This document shows positions 46,561 through 55,266 of a stretch of 64,000 nucleotides of DNA, piece by piece. The stretch's first letter is position 1. Each line of letters starts with the position of its first letter. Position numbers and translations under genes: made by a program. Source of the DNA: a bacterium (lineage in GTDB: Bacteria; Desulfobacterota; Desulfocorpusculales; Desulfocorpusculum). The stretch lies in assembly GCA_037481695.1 (NCBI GenBank), contig JBBFLE010000002.1:142661-206660 (forward strand), in the 5' to 3' direction. Under the pieces are notes generated by a model that had not been told where the DNA came from, did not search any database, and worked only from the letters and a program-made list of their open reading frames with translations.

Positions 46561-47410
46561 CTCCCCCCCTTGCCTTCCAGCCTACAAGGATGACCCCCTT
46601 TTCCTGGGCCAGCCCGATCACTTCTGGTGGGTTCAGGAGCAAGGTCCGCCCGGCTTCCAAAGCCAGGAGCCGAGCTTCCACCTGGGCCATTGTGGTTATG
46701 GTCTTGCTGCCCACCACAGGCACATCGAAACGCATGTCCTGGTTGGGTTTACTACCCTTTACCACCACTGCACCAGGACCTCCCAAGAGGCCGGCACGGC
46801 CAATGGCCTGGTCCGTTCCCTCGATGGCCTCCACAGCAAGGATGACCCCTTCCTTCAAGACCACTGTCTGGCCGATGTCCAGGCCTCCCATGGCCTGCAA
46901 AGCCTCTATACCCAACCTCACATCCGCTTCTTGCTGCTCTGTGGGTGCTGGCCCGGTGATAAGCCCTTCGGGGGCCAGCCAGGGGCGAAGAAGTTCTTGA
47001 GAGCTGAGCACACAGATGCCATGGGATCCCAGCTCCTCGGCCAAGGCACCCAGGAGGGTGTCGTCCCCCCTTTGTTGCAATCTCTGGATGAGTCTGAGGG
47101 CCCAGTCATCCAGGCAAAGTTCCTTGAGGGCTCTTTTCTTGTCTATTCCACCAAGTAACAGGGTGCGCTTCACATCCCTTTTCGTGAAAGTTTCAATCAG
47201 TTTGCGAAGTTCTCCCACTCTTACCCACTGGACAACCCAGGCCATCTCTTCCAGCTCTGGGAGAGTCTCCCCTTCATGGGCCACTGCCACGACCTTCATC
47301 CCTCTGGCCTTGGCCTCCCGGGCAAAAAGAACAGGAAGCGGTCCATTGCCTGCAATGAGCCCCACGACTTCATGCTCTTTGGAAATTTTCTCAAACCAGC
47401 TGGAATCCAC
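46547..47410 (-). CDS. lpxI: UDP-2,3-diacylglucosamine diphosphatase LpxI (DUF1009)
   Basis: LpxI hydrolyses UDP-2,3-diacylglucosamine to lipid X and UMP, replacing LpxH in alpha- and many deltaproteobacteria. The 287-residue form has VVGLIAGNGPLPVLFA near the start, LLLGGIDKK, TILG-type segment DDTLLGALAEELGSHGI, and the C-terminal GSKPNQDMRFDVPVVGSKT. The GTG at 47410 is chosen because GGAGG stands eight bases upstream. A GTG at 47425 is also in frame but lacks a site. It lies between lpxA and the oxidoreductase. Confidence 0.95.
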   Translation of the reverse strand: MDSSWFEKISKEHEVVGLIAGNGPLPVLFAREAKARGMKVVAVAHEGETLPELEEMAWVVQWVRVGELRKLIETFTKRDVKRTLLLGGIDKKRALKELCLDDWALRLIQRLQQRGDDTLLGALAEELGSHGICVLSSQELLRPWLAPEGLITGPAPTEQQEADVRLGIEALQAMGGLDIGQTVVLKEGVILAVEAIEGTDQAIGRAGLLGGPGAVVVKGSKPNQDMRFDVPVVGSKTITTMAQVEARLLALEAGRTLLLNPPEVIGLAQEKGVILVGWKARGGDGKD

Positions 47411-47525
47411 TTCTCCATCCTCCACGGGGGCATTTCATTGCTGGAACCAGGAGGTTTCCCCTCCTGGCTGACGCCAAGGTTACCACACGGGCAAGCTTCC
47501 CATCCCAGAGTTTCGTCCTTGGGCC

Positions 47526-48302
47526 TTAACGACAAATGCCTCTCTTGGATTCCTGAACAAAATTGATAAGATTTTCTATTTCCGCTATAGAAGGAAGCTC
47601 TCGGCGAACCTTTTCCACGGCCGCCTGAAGCACCAGGGCAGAACGGAAAAGGATGCGATATGCTCTTCGGAGGGCCTGGATGGTCTCTGGGGGAAATCCG
47701 TGACGTTTTAGACCTACCACATTGAGGCCATAGAGTCGTGCCCTGCTGCCTGAGGCCAGTGTGTAGGGTGGAACGTCTTGAGCTATGCCTGAGAATCCCC
47801 CTACCATGGCGTACTGTCCTATGCGCACGAACTGGTGAATGGCCACCAAGCCCCCTATGATGGCGTGATCCTGAATCTCTATGTGCCCTGCAAGGGTAGC
47901 TCCATTGGCCAGAATGACATGGCTGCCTATCCTGCAGTCATGAGCCACGTGACTGTAGGCCATGAAGACGTTGTCAGAGCCTATGGTGGTTCGGCCTCCC
48001 CCGGATACTGTTCCACGATGGATGGTGCAAAACTCTCGAAATATGTTCCTGGGTCCCACTATCAGCTCTGTGGGCTCCCCCTTGTATTTCAGATCCTGAG
48101 GGGCGGCACCCACCACGGCAAAAGGATAGAGCTGGCAATTCTGGCCAATATGAGTCCAGCCCTCCACCCTAGCGTGGTCCCCTATACGAGTGCCTCTTTC
48201 GATCCTGACCTGCTCTCCTACATAACTGTACGGCCCTATTTCCACGTCCGGATCCAGCTGGGCTCCCGGATGGACCATTGCCGTGGGATGTATCTTAGTC
48301 AA
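47526..48302 (-). CDS. lpxA: Acyl-ACP:UDP-N-acetylglucosamine O-acyltransferase
   Basis: LpxA performs the first lipid A step. Its 258 residues form a left-handed beta-helix of hexapeptide repeats (from IHPTAMVHPGAQLDPDVEIG onward) with the catalytic His in AYSHVAHDC and the conserved GGFSGIAQDVPPYTLA, then a C-terminal helical domain. The TTG start is fixed by GAGGAGGT four bases upstream. It follows fabZ by 132 bases. The neighbouring GnnA-like oxidoreductase leaves open whether the substrate is UDP-GlcNAc or its 3-amino analogue. Confidence 0.96.
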   Translation of the reverse strand: MTKIHPTAMVHPGAQLDPDVEIGPYSYVGEQVRIERGTRIGDHARVEGWTHIGQNCQLYPFAVVGAAPQDLKYKGEPTELIVGPRNIFREFCTIHRGTVSGGGRTTIGSDNVFMAYSHVAHDCRIGSHVILANGATLAGHIEIQDHAIIGGLVAIHQFVRIGQYAMVGGFSGIAQDVPPYTLASGSRARLYGLNVVGLKRHGFPPETIQALRRAYRILFRSALVLQAAVEKVRRELPSIAEIENLINFVQESKRGICR

Positions 48303-48434
48303 TACGACCTCCTCAATTTCCCATCCAGCTTTGAAATCTTGCGTGCTGAGTCTGCCTCACCGCTGTGCCCAGGGCTTGAGTCTCAAAACTCCCCGCTGCG
48401 CCATATGCAAAGAAATCCTTGGCTGGGGCCAGGA

Positions 48435-48884
48435 TTATTCCACCATGGCCAATAGCTCTGCTTCGGCAGCCAGATCTCCATCCACCCTGGTTTCACACCA
48501 AAACCTCCAGACCGTGGACCTCCTTCGAACCACCCTGGCTTCCATTATGAGCTGGTCCCCCGGCCTCACCACTTTTCTGAATCTCACCTTATCCAAGCCC
48601 ATGAAATAAATGTTCATTCCAGCGTATTCCTCGCCGTGGGAATGTAATACCAGCACTCCCGCTGTTTGCCCCATGGCCTCTATCAGAAGAACTCCCGGCA
48701 TGACTGGTCTGCCTGGGAAATGACCTTGGAAAAAAGGCTCATTTATAGTCACATTCTTTAAGCAAACTATGCGCGAATCTGGCTCCAGCTCCAAAACCCT
48801 GTCCACGAACAAAAAGGGGTATCCGTGGGGCAGAATGCGCATTATCTCCTCGATAGGCAATATTCTGATCTTACTGTCTTCCAT
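48435..48884 (-). CDS. fabZ: 3-hydroxyacyl-ACP dehydratase FabZ
   Basis: FabZ dehydrates 3-hydroxyacyl-ACP in fatty-acid elongation and competes with LpxA/LpxD for the same acyl pool. The 149-residue protein starts MEDSKIRILPIEEIMRILPH and has the hot-dog active site GHFPGRPVMPGVLLIEAM with catalytic His and Glu. The ATG at 48884 lies 14 bases inside the end of lpxD. A longer reading from 48923 adds unconserved residues. The order lpxD-fabZ-lpxA is the classical one. Confidence 0.96.
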   Translation of the reverse strand: MEDSKIRILPIEEIMRILPHGYPFLFVDRVLELEPDSRIVCLKNVTINEPFFQGHFPGRPVMPGVLLIEAMGQTAGVLVLHSHGEEYAGMNIYFMGLDKVRFRKVVRPGDQLIMEARVVRRRSTVWRFWCETRVDGDLAAEAELLAMVE

Positions 48885-49911
48885 CACCGCCGCGCCTTTC
48901 GAGATGTTCAAGCCTTTTCTCAATGTCCCTAATTCTCCGCATCAATTCGGGCAAGCGCCCAAACACCTGGCTAGACTTCAACCAGTTACGATGTGGGATG
49001 GCCGGAATGCCGCTGACAAGCCCACCGGCTGGCACGTCTTGTGCCACCCCGGACTTGGAACCCACCACGGCCCCCTCCCCTATTTTCAAATGATTGGCTA
49101 CACCCACCTGACCTGCCAGCACAGCTGCTTTGCCCACCTGGACGCTGCCTGCCAGCCCTACCTGACCCGCAAGAATAGCATCTTCACCCACCACCACGTT
49201 ATGACCTATCTGGACCAGGTTGTCCATCTTGACACCCCTTTGGATCCAGGTGGCACCAAAAGACCCCCTGTCCACTGCCACATTGGCCCCGATCTCCACA
49301 TCGTCCTCTATGCGCACTGTTCCCAGTTGTGGGATCTTCACGGAACGGGTCCCGTCCCTGGCATATCCAAAACCATCACTGCCTATGACAGTTCCGGCGT
49401 GCACTATGACTCTTTTCCCCACCGAACATCCCGGATACATCACCACCCCTGGATAGAGGATAGTATCCTCCCCTATCTGACATCCCTCTCCTACACAAAC
49501 CATGGGGTAGAGCACTGCCCGATCTCCCACCTGAGCCCCCCGACCTATCCAGACAAAGGGATACACTATTACCCCTGTGCCCAGAGAAGCTTCGGGGTGA
49601 ACCCAGGCCTCTGGAGAGACTCCAAACTCAGGCGGCTCCCAAGGGTGGAAAAAAGCCGCCACGCGGGCGTAAGCCAGGTACACCCTGGGGACAACTATTT
49701 TGCACATGCTCCCCCCCAGGCGTGCATCTGGCACCATTACCGCTGCTGCTTTTGTTCCCTCCAGTCTGTGCTCGTGTCGTGGGCTTACTACGAAGGTTAT
49801 GTCCTTGGGACCGGCCAGCTCCGGAGAGGAGATACCGTGAATCTCCAGGAAGGGGTCTCCACAAACCTCCCCCTGTACAAGCTCTGCCAGCTGGGCCAAG
49901 GTGGCCTTCAC
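48871..49911 (-). CDS. lpxD: UDP-3-O-acylglucosamine N-acyltransferase
   Basis: LpxD adds the N-linked 3-hydroxyacyl chain. The 346-residue product has an N-terminal uridine-binding domain (about residues 1-100, ITFVVSPRHEHRL), a hexapeptide beta-helix (HPEASLGTGVIVYPFVWIG through the rest) with the catalytic His in NLVQIGHNVVVG, and a C-terminal helix (RRIRDIEKRLEHLERR). The GTG start overlaps the skp stop as GTGA, with AGGAAGG four bases upstream. Confidence 0.97.
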   Translation of the reverse strand: MKATLAQLAELVQGEVCGDPFLEIHGISSPELAGPKDITFVVSPRHEHRLEGTKAAAVMVPDARLGGSMCKIVVPRVYLAYARVAAFFHPWEPPEFGVSPEAWVHPEASLGTGVIVYPFVWIGRGAQVGDRAVLYPMVCVGEGCQIGEDTILYPGVVMYPGCSVGKRVIVHAGTVIGSDGFGYARDGTRSVKIPQLGTVRIEDDVEIGANVAVDRGSFGATWIQRGVKMDNLVQIGHNVVVGEDAILAGQVGLAGSVQVGKAAVLAGQVGVANHLKIGEGAVVGSKSGVAQDVPAGGLVSGIPAIPHRNWLKSSQVFGRLPELMRRIRDIEKRLEHLERRGGDGRQ

Positions 49912-50438
49912 TTGGCCTTCCTCGGCGAGGAATCGTACTGTTGAAGAACCTTGTCTGTGATGTCTATGGAATCGGACACGTAAAGGGTGGCATCCTTATC
50001 AATGATCATGGTGAAACCCTCCTGCTGCCCGATTCTTTTGACTATCTCGCTTAGATCCTTGAACATCAGGGTCTGCAGTTTCTTCCCCTCCATTATTACC
50101 TCTTGTCTGTAAGACTCTGAGAGGTTCTGCAGCTCCAGCTCCTTTTGGCGAAGTTCCTGTTCCTTGTCCAGTCTGGCCTTGTCGCTAAGGGTCATGACCT
50201 TCTGCTGGAAATCCTGGCGCATCCTGACAAGCTCTTCCTGCTTGGAAGTCAAGATCTTTTCTTTTTCTTTGCGAAGTTGCAACACACGATCTCTTAGTTC
50301 CTTGCCCTTGCTGGACTGCTCTATGATCTTTTGAAGATCTATGTACCCGATTTTCACCGCGGCTGCAGACCATGCCGTGCCCAGGGGCCCTGTCATCATG
50401 ATCAGCAAAGCCCCGATCCCCAATATCCATGCTCTCAT
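49908..50438 (-). CDS. Periplasmic OmpH/Skp-family chaperone
   Basis: Skp-like chaperones hold unfolded outer-membrane proteins in the periplasm for the BAM complex. The 176-residue form starts MRAWILGIGALLIMMTG, a signal peptide cut near AWSAAA, then KIGYIDLQKIIEQSSKG. Long charged coiled-coil tentacle helices span about residues 50-130, and the end is VSDSIDITDKVLQQY. TAGGAGGA lies about five bases before the ATG at 50438. The frame is open upstream to 50537, but that part lacks a signal peptide and is rejected. It lies between bamA and lpxD. Confidence 0.93.
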   Translation of the reverse strand: MRAWILGIGALLIMMTGPLGTAWSAAAVKIGYIDLQKIIEQSSKGKELRDRVLQLRKEKEKILTSKQEELVRMRQDFQQKVMTLSDKARLDKEQELRQKELELQNLSESYRQEVIMEGKKLQTLMFKDLSEIVKRIGQQEGFTMIIDKDATLYVSDSIDITDKVLQQYDSSPRKAK

Positions 50439-50514
50439 TCTAATCCTCCTACTTGATTCCCGGTTTACTTGCCGGTTCGTGGCCGAAGACCACCTGTACG
50501 GCCTCTTTAGCGGA

Positions 50515-53166
50515 TCAGAAAGAACCTCCCATCCCAAAGGCCCATTCGATGCGTTTCTCGTCGGCCTCTGGTCTGAGATTATAACCCAACTCCACCCTCA
50601 AAGGACCGAAAGGAGAATACCAGCGAATGCCGGCTCCGGCCGTATGCCTGAAGCTGCCTATGTCCACCAGACCGCTACTTTTGCTCAAGAAGGCATTGCC
50701 GGTATCATAGAAAATTACTCCTCTCAATTCCAGCTTCTTGAGAATGGGAAAGATGTACTCGAAATTGAAGAAGATCTCTGTATCACCCCCCACGATGTCA
50801 CCCGTGACAGGATCCCTAGGTCCAACCCCGCCGGGCTTAAACCCCCTGATGGTGTCTATGCCGCCCAGGAAGAATCTCTCATACACAGGCAGATCCTTCT
50901 TGCCCCAGCCGTAAGCATAGCCGAACTGTCCCCTTGCCATGAAAACCGTGTCCCATGGAAGGGGGAAATACTGGGCCGAGCTGATTATGTGTTTCACAAA
51001 CTGGTTGTCCCCGCCCAAGCCGGCAAACTCAGTGGCGAAACTGGATAGATTCCCTCTGCTGGGATACAGGGCCTGGTTCCTGGTATCATAAGTCAAACCA
51101 AATAGCACTTCGCTGGTCAGGTGTCGGCCTTTGAGTTCCCTGAAAACCAAGGCCGCATCCTTGTCCACGTCTCTGACTTCCACATCCTCGATCCTGTAGC
51201 CCCAGAAACCCGTCAGCCGATCCAAGAACCTGTCCAGGGGATGGGTGAACATAAGATCCCCACCGATGGCGCTTCTGGTAAAGCTCAGGTACACCTTGTC
51301 CATGTTGTATGCATCCAGTTTCATGCTGGTGCGGGTGTCGAGCAGCCAGGGGTCTATGAAGGTGAAGGTATAGTATTGTCTCTTGGTGCCCAGCTCTGCT
51401 CTTAGCCTAACCTTGTAACCTCTTCCGAAGAGGTTGCTCTGTTGTATCTCGGCCACCCCTATGAGCTTGTCCACCGAGCTGTAACCAGCACCCAGGGAAA
51501 AGCTACCTGTCTGCTGCTCTTTGACCTCCACATTGAGGTCCACCACATCGGGACTGGATCCAGGGCTGGAAGTGATGTTGACTTCTTCGAAGTATTTGAG
51601 GGCCTTGAGCCTCTCGTTGCTTTTCTTGAGAGCCGTGCTGCTGAAGGTGTCTCCTTCGGCCAGCATCAGCTCTCGCCTTATGACCTTGTCCCTGGTCCTG
51701 GTGTTGCCCAGGATCCTTATCCTGCCGATATGCACCTTCTGCTTCTGCTGGATCCTAAAGATGACATCCACTGTCTTCTCAGCATCTTGTACACTGGTGA
51801 GGGGCTTGACTTCTGCATAGGCGAAGCCCAGGTCAGCATATCTCTCTGTGAGTTTCTCCATATCTTTCCTGAGTGTCTCCCGGCTGAAGGGATTCCCCTC
51901 CTTGAGACCCAAAGAGGCTTTCATGGCTGCCTCTTCCTCCAAGAGATCCCCCTCCAGACGGATGCTCCTCACCGAGTACACTGGGCCCTCTTCTATGGGA
52001 ATGGTGATGTGGATGGAGTCATCCTTGGTTTCTATCCTCGGGGTTCCCACCTTGTTACGGATATGACCATGGTTGTAATAAAAATCAGCCAGTTTCTCCA
52101 CATCTTGTTTAAGGGTTTCCTGATCCAGCACCCCGGAGTCAGTTATCCAGTGAAGCCAATCCTTCTCCTGGGTCTTCATGACTTTCTTGAGCTCTTTTTC
52201 CGAGAAATGCTCATTGCCTTCGAATTTGATGCTCCTCACCCAAAACTTGTTACCCTCTTTAATCTTGAAGACTACTCCCTTCTGATTGGCCTCCAGTTCC
52301 TTTAGCTCGTAAGAGACGTCAGCACCGTAAAATCCTTTTTCCTGATAAAGCTTCTTGATCTTCTCCACTGCATCTTTGAGAGCTTGGTAATTAAGGATGG
52401 ACTGAGGCTGGATGGTTATGACCTCCCTAATCTTGTCACTGTCGATCTTGTCGTTGCCGGTTATCAATACCTCCCTTATGGTGGGTTTCTCCTTCACCAG
52501 GAAGGTGACAGCCTTGCCCTCCTTTAGGTCTTGCACATTTACCTGAACGTCTTCGAAATACCCCATCTTCTCTATCTCTCGGACATCGGCCTGGAGGCGC
52601 GACGGGGAGTACTCATCTCCGCTGCGGGTCTTTATCTTGAGCAGGATCGAGTCAGATCCAATGCGGCGGTTTCCTTCCACTTTCAGTTGTACAACCTTGG
52701 GCCTCTGAACTATCCTGGAGAGAAGTCTGTCCACTTCCATGTCTGTGGCACTAAGGAGCTGATCCTTGTCCTGAGCCTGCACACCCACTGAAACCGGAGC
52801 TTCGGTGCCCTCTGCTTTCAACAGTCTCAAGTCCAGGCTAAGGGCCCTGCCTACCTGGGTAAGGCTCCCCCAGATCACCCATGCCGCGTTGGCCCCCAGA
52901 GCTTCACTTCGGGCCTGTTGTTCGCTGAAGCCTTCTTGGGGTGCTTGGCGCTCTGGCCGGTAACTAACCTCCACACCCTCCTCCCCCTGGAGGCGTGCTG
53001 CCACCACTTTCTCCAACAACAGGCGTAATTCCTGGGCAGAGGGATCACCACTGAAAACCTGAAGAGGCAGCAGTTGCACCCTGACTGCGGCTTGGGCATT
53101 CCCCTCGCCCATGACCACACAACAGATCATCCAGCAGGCCACTATCGGCAAAAATGCACGTTTCAT
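50515..53166 (-). CDS. bamA: Outer membrane protein assembly factor BamA
   Basis: BamA is the Omp85 barrel that folds outer-membrane proteins. The 883-residue protein has a signal peptide (cleavage near GNAQA), an extra N-terminal domain of about 130 residues (VRVQLLPLQVFSGD onward), POTRA repeats starting near LKVEGNRRIGSD, and a C-terminal 16-strand barrel with FFLGGIDTIRGFKPGGVGPRD, whose IRGF is the lid-lock motif. The chain ends in Phe (MGGSF), the beta-signal. The extra domain resembles those seen in other deltaproteobacterial BamAs. Its neighbours are lolD and skp. Confidence 0.95.
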   Translation of the reverse strand: MKRAFLPIVACWMICCVVMGEGNAQAAVRVQLLPLQVFSGDPSAQELRLLLEKVVAARLQGEEGVEVSYRPERQAPQEGFSEQQARSEALGANAAWVIWGSLTQVGRALSLDLRLLKAEGTEAPVSVGVQAQDKDQLLSATDMEVDRLLSRIVQRPKVVQLKVEGNRRIGSDSILLKIKTRSGDEYSPSRLQADVREIEKMGYFEDVQVNVQDLKEGKAVTFLVKEKPTIREVLITGNDKIDSDKIREVITIQPQSILNYQALKDAVEKIKKLYQEKGFYGADVSYELKELEANQKGVVFKIKEGNKFWVRSIKFEGNEHFSEKELKKVMKTQEKDWLHWITDSGVLDQETLKQDVEKLADFYYNHGHIRNKVGTPRIETKDDSIHITIPIEEGPVYSVRSIRLEGDLLEEEAAMKASLGLKEGNPFSRETLRKDMEKLTERYADLGFAYAEVKPLTSVQDAEKTVDVIFRIQQKQKVHIGRIRILGNTRTRDKVIRRELMLAEGDTFSSTALKKSNERLKALKYFEEVNITSSPGSSPDVVDLNVEVKEQQTGSFSLGAGYSSVDKLIGVAEIQQSNLFGRGYKVRLRAELGTKRQYYTFTFIDPWLLDTRTSMKLDAYNMDKVYLSFTRSAIGGDLMFTHPLDRFLDRLTGFWGYRIEDVEVRDVDKDAALVFRELKGRHLTSEVLFGLTYDTRNQALYPSRGNLSSFATEFAGLGGDNQFVKHIISSAQYFPLPWDTVFMARGQFGYAYGWGKKDLPVYERFFLGGIDTIRGFKPGGVGPRDPVTGDIVGGDTEIFFNFEYIFPILKKLELRGVIFYDTGNAFLSKSSGLVDIGSFRHTAGAGIRWYSPFGPLRVELGYNLRPEADEKRIEWAFGMGGSF

Positions 53167-53183
53167 GACTCTCTCCCATTCCC

Positions 53184-53939
53184 CTATGCGTTCGGGGGAG
53201 TATGGCCCAGGATCCCGTCCACAAGTTCCAGTTGCCTTTGCATCTTTCTGCTCAATCCCGGGTTGTGGGTCACAACAACCAAAGTAGCTCCTAGCCTTGC
53301 CCTGATGTTCAAGAGAAGCTCCTCAACACCCTCGCCTGTTCGACGATCCAAATTGCCCGTGGGTTCATCGGCCAAGATCAAATGAGGCTCCAATACCAAG
53401 GCCCTGGCAATGGCCACCCTTTGCTGCTCGCCTCCCGAGAGCTCCCCGGGCTTATGCTGCAGACGGTCCAACATGGCGAGCTCACCCAATACATCCCTTG
53501 CCATTCTTGCAGCCTGTTTTTTTCTCATCCCCTGGATGAGGGCGGGCATCATGACATTCTCCAATGCCGTAAGCTCCGGCAACAGGTGGTGAAATTGGAA
53601 CACAAAGCCGATGGTCTTGTTACGAAACCGAGCCAACTCCCCCTCATCCCACTTGAACACGTCCCGGCCTTCAAAGAGCACCAGCCCTGAGGTGGGTCTG
53701 TCCAGGGTTCCCAGTATGTGCATGAGAGTGCTCTTGCCCACACCCGAGGCACCGGTAATGGCAAGACTTTCCCCCCTCTGCACATCCAAGTCAACCCCCC
53801 TGAGCACCTCTATGACCTGGCTGTCTTTCCTAAAGCAACGGGTGAGCCTGCGGACCCTTATGAGGGGTTCGCTTTCCCCCTTGAGGACGTTCATCTGCAT
53901 TGCTTTGGCGCCTCCGGGGGCCTGAGCCTTTTCATTCAT
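53184..53939 (-). CDS. lolD: Lipoprotein-releasing ABC transporter ATPase LolD
   Basis: LolD powers extraction of lipoproteins from the inner membrane. The 251-residue ATPase has Walker [10 protein letters not shown], the Q-loop [18 protein letters not shown] (the [12 protein letters not shown]-type signature typical of LolD), the ABC signature [15 protein letters not shown] and Walker [13 protein letters not shown]. It overlaps the lolC/E stop by eight bases. About 25 residues precede the ABC domain. The nearby bamA and lol genes place it in envelope biogenesis. Confidence 0.93.
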   Translation of the reverse strand: MNEKAQAPGGAKAMQMNVLKGESEPLIRVRRLTRCFRKDSQVIEVLRGVDLDVQRGESLAITGASGVGKSTLMHILGTLDRPTSGLVLFEGRDVFKWDEGELARFRNKTIGFVFQFHHLLPELTALENVMMPALIQGMRKKQAARMARDVLGELAMLDRLQHKPGELSGGEQQRVAIARALVLEPHLILADEPTGNLDRRTGEGVEELLLNIRARLGATLVVVTHNPGLSRKMQRQLELVDGILGHTPPNA

Positions 53940-55188
53940 ACCTCAAAGCCTCCACAGGATCAAGCTTGGACGCCCTCCAGGATGGGTATGCAGCCGCAAG
54001 TAGGCTTATTCCCAGGGTGGCAATTATGATCACTGCCACATCAAGCGCGTTGACTCTTGAGGGAATCTCCGGCATATAGTAGGCCTCTGGGGGAAAGACC
54101 CTCAAACCCGTCAGTTTCTCCAACACGGCCATGATGCTGTCCAGATTCCAGGATATTAATAGCCCCCCCAATGAACCCAACAGAGTGCCTGCCACCCCTA
54201 TCATCAACCCCTGGAACAAGAAAATGAGCAGGATCTCCCTTGCCTTGGCCCCCATTGCCTTCAAAATTCCGACATCTTTCTTTTTCTCCATGACCATCAT
54301 GACCAGGATGCTTATGATCAGAAGCCCGGCCACCCCAACTATGCAAAGCAAGATCACGAACATGACTCTCTTTTCAACATTGAGGGCGAAAAGTAGACTG
54401 CGGTTGCGCTCCATCCAATCCTCGGCCACATATTGTTTGCCCAGGGGGGAGGAATTTATGGCCCTGCGAAGCTCCGGCGCCCGGTAAAGATCCGCAAGCT
54501 TTAGTTCCACACCCGTTAACCTGCCTGGTGATTCAAAAACCTCTTGGGCCACAGAAAGGGCCACGTATCCCAATCTGAAATCAAACTCCCAGTAACCTGA
54601 GTCAAAAAAACCCCTCACCTCAAACCTCTTCCACTTGGGAAGAGTGCCCCACGGAGTAGGCGTTCCAAGAGGAATCACCATCACAACGTGATCCCCGACC
54701 CCGCAGCCCAGATATCGCATGAGCTCTTTACCCAGCACTATTCCTGGATTTCCAGCCGCCGAAGGCCTGCTGAGGGACTCGGGGTCAATGTCTTTGAGGA
54801 TCTTTTTCAGGGGAAGCACCCTCGCAGCGCTAGCTGGATCCAAACCCCTGACCACAGCACCGGCTGCCCTTGAAGGCCCTTGCAGAATTACCTCCCTTGT
54901 CAAAAACGGAGTGGCACCCACCACTCCATCCATTTCCATGAGCCTCGCGGCCAAGTCAACCTCCTGCATCACCTCCTCTTTGCGGCCCGTGACCACCACA
55001 TGGGCTGTAAAACCCAGGATCCTTTCCTTGAGGCTCTCGGCAAAACCACTCATAACAGAAATCACAACTATTAAAGCAGTGACTCCCACAGACACTCCCA
55101 GCACAGAAAGAAGAGTCACCAGGGATATGGCTGCATGTCTGCGTTTGGCACGCAGGAATTTTAGACCAATCCAGAGTTCGTAGGCCAT
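53932..55188 (-). CDS. lolC: Lipoprotein-releasing ABC transporter permease LolC/LolE
   Basis: This is the membrane subunit of the Lol exporter. The 418-residue protein begins [20 protein letters not shown], has one transmembrane helix near residues 22-46, a periplasmic domain (about 50-270), then three helices in the FtsX domain, with [16 protein letters not shown] and the end [18 protein letters not shown]. Only one permease gene is present. A homodimer (as in LolF systems) or a partner encoded elsewhere is possible. Confidence 0.92.
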   Translation of the reverse strand: MAYELWIGLKFLRAKRRHAAISLVTLLSVLGVSVGVTALIVVISVMSGFAESLKERILGFTAHVVVTGRKEEVMQEVDLAARLMEMDGVVGATPFLTREVILQGPSRAAGAVVRGLDPASAARVLPLKKILKDIDPESLSRPSAAGNPGIVLGKELMRYLGCGVGDHVVMVIPLGTPTPWGTLPKWKRFEVRGFFDSGYWEFDFRLGYVALSVAQEVFESPGRLTGVELKLADLYRAPELRRAINSSPLGKQYVAEDWMERNRSLLFALNVEKRVMFVILLCIVGVAGLLIISILVMMVMEKKKDVGILKAMGAKAREILLIFLFQGLMIGVAGTLLGSLGGLLISWNLDSIMAVLEKLTGLRVFPPEAYYMPEIPSRVNALDVAVIIIATLGISLLAAAYPSWRASKLDPVEALRYE

Positions 55189-55266
55189 TGTCTCATCAGG
55201 CGCTTTGGGCCTGGCAAGAGCTGCTCAAGCCCTTTATTTAGCCTGTCCTTCACATATTTTCTCAAC

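Noticed and set aside
50439-50537. N-terminal extension of the Skp-like protein
   Set aside because: It would hide the signal peptide behind 33 polar residues and overlap bamA. TAGGAGGA marks the start at 50438.
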